From CAZFQG01 sp964520785 (GTDB lineage: Bacteria; Planctomycetota; Planctomycetia; Pirellulales; Thermoguttaceae): a stretch of DNA of 64,000 bases. Every line of letters begins with the position of its first letter. Position 1 is the first letter of the stretch. The translations under genes were made by a program, and so were the position numbers. Below are positions 1 through 6,796 of the stretch, in pieces. The DNA lies in contig CAZFQG010000002.1 in the NCBI GenBank assembly GCA_964520785.1, positions 31,716 to 95,715 on the forward strand. Reading direction: 5' to 3'. The notes under the pieces are model-generated. The model did no database searches. It had not been told where the DNA came from and saw only the letters and a list, made by a program, of their open reading frames with translations.

Positions 1-224
1 AGCGGGTGGAGGACGCGGACTTGGTCCTTGATGATCAGCGGCTTGGGGTTCGTCAGTTGATGGATTCGCGCTGGAATGAAACCGTGCTCGAGATAGAGAG
101 TCTGCCGGCGCTCCAAAGGCAGTGTTCCGACCCACAGAAAACCTAGGACGTTCACCGCGACCAGCGCAACGGTAACGACCGGAGGCCGCCGGGTGGGATT
201 GTCGTCGTGAAACGGAAAAAACAT
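1..224 (-). CDS. Rhomboid-family intramembrane serine protease, N-terminal fragment (cut by left window edge)
   Basis: The first 74 codons, read leftward from ATG at 224, are visible; the frame is open to the window edge. The start is a short hydrophilic N-terminus rich in Phe, Asp and Pro ending in a DDNPTRRPP stretch, then a hydrophobic segment (about residues 17-35: VVTVALVAVNVLGFLWVG), then a loop containing GFIPARIHQL. This 'DDNP-x-PVVT-hydrophobic-...-GxIPA' layout is typical of the N-terminus of planctomycetal rhomboid proteases. The catalytic GxSG and His helices would lie outside the window, so activity cannot be judged. The gene follows the FabZ-like gene on the same strand with a 63-nt gap, so co-transcription is plausible. 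The family call rests on the N-terminus only. Confidence 0.6.
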   Translation of the reverse strand, partial: MFFPFHDDNPTRRPPVVTVALVAVNVLGFLWVGTLPLERRQTLYLEHGFIPARIHQLTNPKPLIIKDQVRVLHP

Positions 225-287
225 CCTTGGAAAGCCTGTTCGTCGGCCTGTTTTGAGATGGGCGGTGAGGTCAACCGGCGGAACCCG

Positions 288-800
288 CTAGGCGATGGAT
301 TGGGCTCGTAGCTGCGAAACCGGCAACGGAATGCCCTTCAGGACACCCTCGAAGACCAGTTCGCGGTTTACGAAGCCCTGAAACTCGCATGTGAGCATGG
401 CACGGCGGGCCTTCAACAGTCGGGCAATGATTACTAATCGGTCACCAGGGCGGACGACGCCACGGAAACGGACGCCCTCCAATCCACCATATCCGACCAT
501 TTCGACGTCGATCAGCTTCCACTTCATCGTGCAATAACTGGCCAACTGCGCGGCCGCTTCACACATCAGAACGCCCGGCATGAGGGGCATTCCCGGCATG
601 TGACCCCGGACCCAGAACTCATCATCCCTCACGTCCTTGTACGCGACGCAAGTCTTCGTTTCCCTGTTTTCGTAGCAGACCGCCGTCAACTGCTCCATTT
701 CGAACCGCTGCGGATTGTAACGGCGGATCTCCTCGATGTCGGCGACGACGTGATTAAGGTCATATTCCGAAAAATCGAGGATCGTAGGCATTTTCGGCAC
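288..800 (-). CDS. FabZ-like 3-hydroxyacyl-ACP dehydratase (hotdog fold)
   Basis: A 170-aa single-hotdog protein. The diagnostic FabZ active-site segment is present: the catalytic His in RGHMPGMPLMPGVLM (His about residue 67) and the catalytic Glu in CEAAAQLASY (Glu about 81), 14 residues apart as in the family. FabZ dehydrates 3-hydroxyacyl-ACP in fatty-acid elongation. Planctomycetes carry several FabZ/FabA-like paralogues, and the specific substrate of this one (lipid A, fatty acid or polyketide-like product) cannot be read from the sequence. The start is GTG at 800, supported by an AGGAG at 810-814 with 9 nt spacing; the in-frame ATG at 791 is too far from it. It lies between a bL37-like small gene upstream and a rhomboid gene downstream, all on minus, and these may form one transcript. 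Confidence 0.85.
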   Translation of the reverse strand: MPKMPTILDFSEYDLNHVVADIEEIRRYNPQRFEMEQLTAVCYENRETKTCVAYKDVRDDEFWVRGHMPGMPLMPGVLMCEAAAQLASYCTMKWKLIDVEMVGYGGLEGVRFRGVVRPGDRLVIIARLLKARRAMLTCEFQGFVNRELVFEGVLKGIPLPVSQLRAQSIA

Positions 801-907
801 GTCTGGGGGCTCCTAAATGGGTTCCGAGGCAAGCAATCCCATGAGCACCGGACGAGACCAAGTTCTGCTACCCTTCCGGTGCGGTTTGGTCGGGCATGAA
901 CGAATTC

Positions 908-1006
908 TCAAGTCTTTACGACTTGCCGCTTCGACTTGCGAGCTTTGCTCGACGCGGGACGTTTGCCATGATTGGCTTTCTTGATCTTGTGCTTCGGTTT
1001 GGACAT
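908..1006 (-). CDS. 32-aa basic protein resembling ribosomal protein bL37
   Basis: An ATG at 1006 opens a 32-codon frame ending in TGA at 908-910. The product is extremely basic (14 Lys/Arg of 32) with no acidic residue. Its core, KIKKANHGKRPASSKARK, contains the block KANHGKRP that I associate with the tiny 50S protein bL37 known from mycobacterial ribosomes; planctomycetal genomes carry similar unannotated 30-40 aa proteins. If so, it would act as a ribosomal-RNA-binding peptide in the large subunit. The Shine-Dalgarno is weak (AAGAGAAACC before the ATG). An overlapping longer frame on the same strand (813-1061) has ordinary, low-complexity composition and is probably not the gene. The function is inferred from motif and composition only. 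Confidence 0.6.
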   Translation of the reverse strand: MSKPKHKIKKANHGKRPASSKARKSKRQVVKT

Positions 1007-1156
1007 GGTTTCTCTTGAAGAGCGTTAAACGGTTTTCTCGGTGTGTCGGCGAAAACCCCAAATCCTACCACGGTGGGGACCTTTTGAGAATAGGGAAACG
1101 TCCGTTTTTTTGTGACTGTAGTACCATAGAGCCAGGATAAACTTGCCTATCGAAAC

Positions 1157-1195
1157 ACGCCGGGCAGCGGCAAACACGTGGCCGTTGCCCGGCGT
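1157..1195 (-). terminator. Hairpin terminator downstream of the TIM-barrel gene
   Basis: Perfect 10-bp arms ACGCCGGGCA (1157-1166) and TGCCCGGCGT (1186-1195), with an inner CGGC/GCCG pairing (1168-1171 with 1181-1184). It lies 38 nt past the stop of the minus-strand TIM-barrel gene. On minus it is followed by GTTTCG, so the U-tract is short. Confidence 0.65.
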
Positions 1196-1232
1196 ATCAA
1201 ACGATCGCTGGTTCAGACCGCGGGAGATCGCG

Positions 1233-2087
1233 CTAATTGATTCCCATCTTCTTCAGGTTCTTCAGACAGACCTCGACAGCCTCTATTGGGGGGATTGGGT
1301 CGTTTTCGTATTCGACGACGTACCACTCGGTGCCGGCAACCGTCCGGCAGAGTTCGAAGATGGTTTCCCAGGGGACCTTATTGCCTTCGCCCACGCCGAT
1401 CGGCTGACCGTCATTGCCGAACGGTTTGAGGTGGACGCTTGTTCCCTGGCCCGGGAACCGTTTGATTTCCTCGACCGGATCCCCCCCGCCGGCCAGGCAG
1501 TTGCCGGTATCCATCTGGGCGATGACGTCCTTGGTCGTATTCTCGAAAATCCAGGTCCAAGTCGTCTTTCCATCGACCAACCTGAAGTCGAACCCGTGGG
1601 CGTGATAACCGACGAACATCCCTTGCGGCTTCACCTTTTCGGCGAGTTCGGTCAAGAGTTCGCCCGTCTTCTTACAGGCTTCCGGCGTGTCGCGGAGATT
1701 GTCGGGAAGACCCGGGACGATGAGAAAAGGGTTTCCCAGTATATTGTTGTATTCGATCGTCTTTTGGAGCTGGTCACCCAGAAGGGTATCTAGACCGGTG
1801 TGGGTTCCACAGCAGACGACGCCGTTGTCGTCGAGCAGTTTTCGTAGGTCGGCCGCCTTCCAGTCGTAATATCCGGCAAACTCAACGCCCTGGTAGCCCA
1901 TTTTGGCAACCGCCGCGATCGTGCCGGGGACGTCCTTTGCCATTTCCGAACGGACGCTGTAAAGCTGCAATCCGATGGGAATATGTTTTTTATTGTCACC
2001 CAGGGCGCTTGTGGCGGAAAGACCGAGGGTACCGGCGGCAATCGCCGAGGCCGAGAGTTTCAACGCGTCGCGTCGTGTCAGATGCAT
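1233..2087 (-). CDS. Tat-exported sugar phosphate isomerase/epimerase-like TIM-barrel protein (AP endonuclease 2 superfamily)
   Basis: A 284-aa protein. The N-terminus is a twin-arginine signal (LTRRDALKLSASAIAAG, then a hydrophobic run to about residue 30 ending near TSALG), so the mature domain should be periplasmic or extracytoplasmic. The rest is a xylose-isomerase-like TIM barrel: IGLQLYSVRSEMAKD (strand 1), GYQGVEFAGYYDW, VGYHAHGFDFR, IAQMDTGNCLAGGGDP, VHLKPFG and a terminal EYENDP. The Glu/His/Asp/Glu residues in these strands are the usual divalent-metal ligands. Planctomycetes have many such exported paralogues, generally of unknown substrate. The start has an AGGAGA at 2094-2099, 7 nt upstream of ATG, and a good promoter lies at 2129-2157. 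The gene is divergent from rhaA, which suggests but does not prove a role in sugar metabolism. Confidence 0.88.
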   Translation of the reverse strand: MHLTRRDALKLSASAIAAGTLGLSATSALGDNKKHIPIGLQLYSVRSEMAKDVPGTIAAVAKMGYQGVEFAGYYDWKAADLRKLLDDNGVVCCGTHTGLDTLLGDQLQKTIEYNNILGNPFLIVPGLPDNLRDTPEACKKTGELLTELAEKVKPQGMFVGYHAHGFDFRLVDGKTTWTWIFENTTKDVIAQMDTGNCLAGGGDPVEEIKRFPGQGTSVHLKPFGNDGQPIGVGEGNKVPWETIFELCRTVAGTEWYVVEYENDPIPPIEAVEVCLKNLKKMGIN

Positions 2088-2399
2088 CCTAGTTCTCCTA
2101 AAGCAAAAAGGGGGTGTTTCTTGCCCAATATATACCGTTTTTTTCCGGGGGGATCAATGGAATGGCAAGGACGGCGCGGGAGGCCCCAATCACAGGGGTC
2201 GTTTTGGGATATGGACGGCCCGGGGAGCTAGTCTCCAAGTCGCTTGTCGCTTATCATGGTGCGTCGTCGCCGTGGACGGACGCCCCCGGTGGAAATGAAT
2301 ACGGCCGGTGTGGGTGGTCTGTTCGCTTCGCGCGGTTCTCCCGGCGGTCCGCGGTTGGTGTTTAGTACGTTTTTCCGAGAATTTTTACTGGAGGTGGTG
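2088..2399. other. Divergent intergenic region between TIM-barrel gene and rhaA
   Basis: 312 nt. It holds the minus-strand promoter (2129-2157) and ribosome-binding site of the TIM-barrel gene and, at 2390-2395, the GGAGGT that sets the rhaA start. I could not find a convincing -35/-10 pair for rhaA, nor an obvious palindromic operator. The plus-strand open frame that extends rhaA upstream to 2244 has coding-unlike composition (arginine, glycine and proline rich) and is not counted as protein. Confidence 0.5.
2129..2157 (-). promoter_or_regulatory. Sigma-70-type promoter for the TIM-barrel gene
   Basis: On minus, the -35 hexamer TTGATC (2152-2157) and the -10 TATATA (2129-2134) are 17 bp apart. 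The predicted start near 2122 gives a leader of about 35 nt to the ATG at 2087. The same -35 hexamer with 17-bp spacing precedes two other minus-strand genes in this window. Confidence 0.55.
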
Positions 2400-3662
2400 A
2401 TGGGCGATTCCCACATTGAAAAAGCCTACGAAATCGCCAAAGAGCGATATGCGGAGTTCGGCGTCGATACGGACGCCGTCATGGAAAAAGTGGCGGGAAT
2501 TCCCATTTCCATGCAGTGTTGGCAGGGGGATGACGTGGGCGGGTTCGAGACGGACGAGGGGCTGACCTCCGGCGGAATCATGGCAACCGGCAACTACCCC
2601 GGCAAGGCCCGGACGGCCGACGAACTCCGAACCGATTTGGATATGGCCTATTCGCTGATTCCCGGCACACACCGCCTCGCCCTTCACGCGATGTACCTGG
2701 AAGCCGGTGGGAAGAACGTGGACCGTGACGAGGTCGCCCCGGAGCATTTCGCCAACTGGATCGCATGGGCGAAAGAGAAGGGCCTGGGACTGGACTTCAA
2801 CCCCACGTTCTTTTCCCATCCGAACGCGGCGGACGGGTTCACGTTGGCCAGTCGCGACGAAGGAGTCCGCAAGTTTTGGGTGGAGCATGGGATCGCCTGC
2901 CGCAAGATCGGCGAGGCGTTCGGCCGCGAATTGGGTACGACCTGCGTGACGAACGTGTGGATTCCCGATGGCTACAAGGACGTGACCATCGACCGCAAAG
3001 GACCGCGTGAGTTGCTCAGAAGATCGCTTGACGAGATGTTCGCCCCCAAGATCGATCCCGCGTACAATCTCGATTCGGTCGAGTGCAAGCTATTCGGAAT
3101 CGGTTCCGAGACGTACGTGGTCGGTTCGCACGAATTCTACATGGGCTACGCGGTCGCGAATAAGAAGCTGCTTTGTCTCGACGCGGGGCATTTTCACCCC
3201 ACGGAGACCATTTCCGACAAGCTCTCGGCCGTGCTTTTGTTCGTGGAGGAGATTCTCCTGCATGTCAGCCGCGGCGTCCGCTGGGACAGCGACCACGTGG
3301 TGACGCTTACGGACGACCTGAGGGCGATCGCGGAAGAGATCATCCGCGGTGGTTTCACTCACCGGGTTCATATCGGTCTGGATTTCTTCGACGCCAGCAT
3401 CAACCGCATCGCCGCCTGGGTCATCGGGACCAGGGCGATGGTGAAGGCCTTGCTCATGGCCCTGGTGGAGCCGTTCGAGCAGCTCAGATCCATCGAAACC
3501 TCGGGCGACTTGACCCGGCGTCTGGCCCTGGTGGAGGAAACGAAGACCCTCCCCTTCCCCGCCGTCTGGGATTACTACTGCCTCAAACAAGACGTGCCGG
3601 TGGGAATGGCCTGGTTCGACGCGGTGCGGAAGTACGAGGCGGACGTGACCGCGAAACGGTAA
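2400..3662 (+). CDS. rhaA: L-rhamnose isomerase
   Basis: A 420-aa enzyme, the usual RhaA length (E. coli about 419). It interconverts L-rhamnose and L-rhamnulose, the first step of rhamnose catabolism in the cytoplasm. Family blocks are nearly canonical throughout: [15 protein letters not shown] near the N-terminus, [52 protein letters not shown] and [20 protein letters not shown]. The metal-binding His and Asp residues sit in the DAGHFHP, DSDH and LDFFDAS segments. The start is ATG 2400 because GGAGGT (2390-2395) precedes it; the frame is open to 2244 but without homology. No rhamnulokinase or aldolase gene is in the window. Its 3' end converges with the response-regulator gene 59 nt away. 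Confidence 0.96.
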   Translation: MGDSHIEKAYEIAKERYAEFGVDTDAVMEKVAGIPISMQCWQGDDVGGFETDEGLTSGGIMATGNYPGKARTADELRTDLDMAYSLIPGTHRLALHAMYLEAGGKNVDRDEVAPEHFANWIAWAKEKGLGLDFNPTFFSHPNAADGFTLASRDEGVRKFWVEHGIACRKIGEAFGRELGTTCVTNVWIPDGYKDVTIDRKGPRELLRRSLDEMFAPKIDPAYNLDSVECKLFGIGSETYVVGSHEFYMGYAVANKKLLCLDAGHFHPTETISDKLSAVLLFVEEILLHVSRGVRWDSDHVVTLTDDLRAIAEEIIRGGFTHRVHIGLDFFDASINRIAAWVIGTRAMVKALLMALVEPFEQLRSIETSGDLTRRLALVEETKTLPFPAVWDYYCLKQDVPVGMAWFDAVRKYEADVTAKR

Positions 3663-3721
3663 GGAGTAGTAGGCCTGGCTCCTCCGAGGTGCCGGAAAAT
3701 CGCCGTATGCGTCCGCGCCCG

Positions 3722-5116
3722 TCAGTCGGCGCCGGGCTCATCGGACTCCTTGAGCTTGTTGCGAAGCGTGTTGCGATGGATGCCGAGCCAGGCGGCCGCC
3801 TCGGAGCGGTTTCCGTTCGTCAGCGCGAGGGCGCGTCGGATGAGTTCTTCTTCGATCGGTTCGACCGCCTCGTCGAGAGCGCCTCCCGGAGTGGGGGGGA
3901 ACGTGTCGAGGTAAGCGTTGAGCAACTGGACCCGACGGGCCAGCGAGACCCGCCGAGAGAGAATCTCGTTCGAGAGATCGGCGGCGGTGAGCAAGCCGTT
4001 GGGTGACATGAGGCAGGCATACTCGATGGCGTTGCGCAGTTCACGAACATTGCCGGGCCAGTCGTGGGCGGCCAGTGCGAGGAGGAATTCACCGTCGAAG
4101 GAAAAGGGAGTGCCGGTTCGGGCGGTGGCGATCGAGATGAAGTGCCGAACGAGGTCGGGGATATCCTCCTTGCGGTGCGACAAAGGAGGCAGTTCGATTC
4201 GTACCGTCGCGACGCGATAATAGAGGTCGCTGCGGAACCGGCCGTCGGCGATTGCCTCCTCCAAATTCCTGTTCGTGGCGGCGAGGATGCGGACGTCCAG
4301 TTTTTTCGACTCGACGGATCCGACGCGCTCGATCAATCCCGTGTCCAAGACGCGGAGGAGCTTGACCTGGGCCGCGTGGGGCAGTTCTCCGATTTCGTCC
4401 AAGAGAAGCGTCCCCCCGTCCGCCGCCTCGAAACGTCCCGTTCGGTCCACGTCGGCGCCGGTGAAGGCGCCCCGGACGTGCCCGAAGAGTTCGCTCTCGA
4501 CCAAGGAGTCCGGAAGCGAACCGCAATTCACGGCGATGAACGGTCCTTCGTACCGCGGGCTGTTTTCGTGAATTGCCCTGGCGACCATCTCCTTTCCGGT
4601 TCCGGTGGCTCCCAGAATGAGGACCGAGGCGTCGGCCCTGGCGAGACGGGCGATCTGTTTGAAAACCCGCTGCATGACGGCGGAGCGCCCGATCAGGGAA
4701 GCTCCCGTCTCCGCGGGTGCTTCGTCGCGCGGCTCCTCCGCGCGGACGGCGGCCCTCTGGGCCAGCGCGAAAGCGTTATCGAGATCGATCGGTTTGGGGA
4801 GATAGTCGAACGCTTCGGCCTTGGCTGCATTCAGTACGACATCCATGTCTCCGAACGCGGTGATGAGGATGATCCTCGCTTCGGCGTCCTCCTCTCGGAG
4901 CCGACGCAGAAAGTCCAAACCGCTGCCGTCGGGAAGTCGCACGTCCAGAAAGACGACGTCGGGGCGTCTCGCCGCGTAGCGCGACAGCCCTTCACGTCCG
5001 GTGGAGACCGTATCGACAGTCCAGCCGCGGGAACGGAAGAATCTGGCGAAAGCCGAACAGATCGCGTCTTCGTCGTCGATCACCAGGACGTTTCGAGCGG
5101 GTTCGGAATTCGTCAT
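3722..5116 (-). CDS. Sigma-54-dependent response regulator (NtrC family: REC-AAA+-Fis HTH)
   Basis: A 464-aa protein with the full NtrC architecture. The receiver domain (about residues 8-120) has its phospho-acceptor Asp at about 58 in VVFLDVRLPDG and conserved Lys in YLPKPID. The AAA+ domain (about 140-370) has Walker A GATGTGKE (169-176), the sigma-54 contact loop GAFTGA (216-221) and Walker B LLLDEIGE (237-244). The C-terminal Fis-type helix-turn-helix is at GNRSEAAAWLGIHRNTLRNK. It therefore activates sigma-54 promoters when phosphorylated. Its ATG overlaps the kinase stop by 4 nt (5113-5116), indicating translational coupling with the kinase encoded upstream. The target genes are unknown; the next gene cluster on the same strand begins with a PEP-CTERM gene, whose upstream region shows no clear -24/-12 element. 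Confidence 0.95.
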   Translation of the reverse strand: MTNSEPARNVLVIDDEDAICSAFARFFRSRGWTVDTVSTGREGLSRYAARRPDVVFLDVRLPDGSGLDFLRRLREEDAEARIILITAFGDMDVVLNAAKAEAFDYLPKPIDLDNAFALAQRAAVRAEEPRDEAPAETGASLIGRSAVMQRVFKQIARLARADASVLILGATGTGKEMVARAIHENSPRYEGPFIAVNCGSLPDSLVESELFGHVRGAFTGADVDRTGRFEAADGGTLLLDEIGELPHAAQVKLLRVLDTGLIERVGSVESKKLDVRILAATNRNLEEAIADGRFRSDLYYRVATVRIELPPLSHRKEDIPDLVRHFISIATARTGTPFSFDGEFLLALAAHDWPGNVRELRNAIEYACLMSPNGLLTAADLSNEILSRRVSLARRVQLLNAYLDTFPPTPGGALDEAVEPIEEELIRRALALTNGNRSEAAAWLGIHRNTLRNKLKESDEPGAD

Positions 5117-6546
5117 CGGCGTGTCTCCCCATTCATCGCGGCGGAGGGCAACTCAAAACGGAAAACGGCTCCGCCGGGGACGTTCTCGAAGGTCATGGTT
5201 CCATCGAGTGACTCGATGATCCGCTTACTGAGGTAAAGCCCCAGGCCCGCGCCGTCCGGTTTCGTCGAGACGAACGGGTCGAAAATATCCGCGTCGTTTT
5301 CGACGCGGACCCCGGTTCCCTCGTCCGCGATCGAACAGCGTACCATCCGTCGGCCCGTTTCGCCGGTGGCTTCGACCCCGATGCGGATGGTCCCTCCTCG
5401 CGGCATTGCCTCGACGGCGTTGATTACGAGGTTGATGAGGACTTGTCGGATCCGGCCGCGGTCGCCAAGGGCACATTCTTCAGAGGTGATCTCGGTTTCG
5501 GCGACTACCTTCGCGTGTGCAAGACGCCCGGCGAGGAGAACGAGGACGGAATCGACCGCTTCAGCCAGAGAAACCGGTTCAATCCGATCGGCGTTGAACG
5601 CCCGGCCCTCGGAGGCGACGCTCATCAGCTCGGACAGATAGAGTTCCATGCGGTCGATCTCTTTGAGAATTACGCCGAAGGCGGGGTCGGCGGGACCCTC
5701 CGCGGCGATCTCGTCCCGGAGGATGCGGACGTGCATCTTTACGGCACTTAGGGGGTTGCGGAGTTCGTGCGCGACGCCGGCGGCCGTCTTTCCGAGGGTG
5801 GCCAAACGCTCGGAGCGGGCCAGGAGCCGCTTGGCGTGTTCCAAGCGGTTCATCAGGCGGTCGAAAGAATCGGCAAGCCGCCCGACCTCAAGGGGAGCGT
5901 TGATTCCGGCGAGGGATGTCGGCGCCGTCGAGGGTGAACCTTCTTCCGCGGCGATCAGATCCATCGCCGTCGCGAGCCGCGCGATGGGACGCGTGATGGC
6001 CTGGGCGAGCAGAAGTGACACGAAAGTCGCGACGAGAATGGCGGGAATCGTCGCCAGCATGATCCGCCGCATGACGCGGGTCCGCGCTTCATCGAAACGA
6101 GCCGCGTCCGAAACGGCGAAAAAGGAGAGTTCGCCACCACGATTCGGACGATTCAAGGACGCGGAACCCACGACGAAGCGCTTGTTCCCCAACACGACGG
6201 TCTTCGATTCCCCACGCCGTTCGAGGTTCGAACGAAACTCCGCTACCAGCGATGCCGGGAGGCTGGAGGCCACCACGCGAGTCGACTCCGGGTCGACCGC
6301 GACGAAGTGGACCATGAAGAGCTGCTCAAGGTATCGGAGCATCGTATCGTTCACGGCCAGGCCGCGGGTTCCGAGAAAGCGGCATGTGTCGACGGCCGTC
6401 CGCTGAACGAGTTGCTCTTCCAGAATGTGTCCCGCCACGGTACCGGCCAGATACGCGAAAAGGACGATCATCCCGGCCACGACGGCGTTGACCATCAGGA
6501 CGGAACGAAATCGAATCGAGGTGGTGGGCAATCGTTTCTGCGGCAT
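5113..6546 (-). CDS. Membrane sensor histidine kinase (partner of the sigma-54 regulator)
   Basis: 477 aa. TM1 is at about residues 18-40 (VLMVNAVVAGMIVLFAYLAG), followed by a periplasmic sensor loop of about 120 residues, TM2 at about 162-183, and HAMP to about 240. The HisKA box GVAHELRNPLSAVK has the phospho-His at about 260. The HATPase domain has N-box LINLVINAVEAM, G1 DEGTGV and G2 GAGLGLYLSKR. The loop shows no family I recognise, so the signal is unknown. The gene is first in a two-gene operon with the response regulator. Its promoter (6581-6609) carries a perfect inverted repeat over the -10, so repression or autoregulation is likely. The start ATG at 6546 has only a poor Shine-Dalgarno. 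Confidence 0.93.
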   Translation of the reverse strand: MPQKRLPTTSIRFRSVLMVNAVVAGMIVLFAYLAGTVAGHILEEQLVQRTAVDTCRFLGTRGLAVNDTMLRYLEQLFMVHFVAVDPESTRVVASSLPASLVAEFRSNLERRGESKTVVLGNKRFVVGSASLNRPNRGGELSFFAVSDAARFDEARTRVMRRIMLATIPAILVATFVSLLLAQAITRPIARLATAMDLIAAEEGSPSTAPTSLAGINAPLEVGRLADSFDRLMNRLEHAKRLLARSERLATLGKTAAGVAHELRNPLSAVKMHVRILRDEIAAEGPADPAFGVILKEIDRMELYLSELMSVASEGRAFNADRIEPVSLAEAVDSVLVLLAGRLAHAKVVAETEITSEECALGDRGRIRQVLINLVINAVEAMPRGGTIRIGVEATGETGRRMVRCSIADEGTGVRVENDADIFDPFVSTKPDGAGLGLYLSKRIIESLDGTMTFENVPGGAVFRFELPSAAMNGETRR

Positions 6547-6574
6547 GGCGGTGGGCGAAGTGGTTTTTGCGTAA

Positions 6575-6598
6575 CGCGGTATAATACACTATACCGCG
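6575..6598. promoter_or_regulatory. Operator-like perfect inverted repeat over the kinase -10 element
   Basis: CGCGGTATA (6575-6583) and TATACCGCG (6590-6598) are perfect 9-bp arms with a 6-bp spacer. The repeat covers the -10 hexamer, part of the spacer and the likely start point of the kinase promoter, the classic location for a repressor site. The binding protein is not identified. Confidence 0.55.
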
Positions 6599-6609
6599 CA
6601 CCGTGTCCA
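6581..6609 (-). promoter_or_regulatory. Sigma-70-type promoter for the histidine kinase operon
   Basis: On minus, -35 TGGACA (6604-6609) and -10 TATTAT (6581-6586) are 17 bp apart, both 5/6 matches to consensus. The predicted start is near 6574, about 28 nt before the kinase ATG. Confidence 0.65.
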
Positions 6610-6683
6610 TTCCCACCGTTCGATTGCCATTGGACAGTGGGGCTCCGCGAAGACCGGGTCTTCACTGTCGCGACGCATAAAAG

Positions 6684-6724
6684 AACCGGAAGCCCTCCGA
6701 CACTGGGAAGGAGGGCCTCCGGTT
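6684..6724 (-). terminator. Rho-independent terminator of the PEP-CTERM gene
   Basis: A 7-bp pair AACCGGA (6684-6690)/TCCGGTT (6718-6724) stacks on GCCCTCC (6692-6698)/GGAGGGC (6710-6716) with an 11-nt loop and one mismatch. Read on minus it is followed by CTTTTATG, a short U-rich tail. It lies 73 nt past the stop of the PEP-CTERM gene. Confidence 0.8.
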
Positions 6725-6796
6725 GGTGATAAGCTATTCCGGCCCTGCAAGGAAGACGGCGATGAGCCGGTTCCAGAGGCGGGGCATTCCAGGCCG

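Noticed and set aside
813..1061. 82-codon minus-strand frame overlapping the bL37-like gene
   Set aside because: Composition is random-like; the 32-codon frame in the other register has the recognisable basic core and its own ATG.
2244..2399. N-terminal extension of rhaA to 2244
   Set aside because: RhaA homology begins after ATG 2400, which has a GGAGGT; the extension is Arg/Pro/Gly-rich and would overlap the promoter region.
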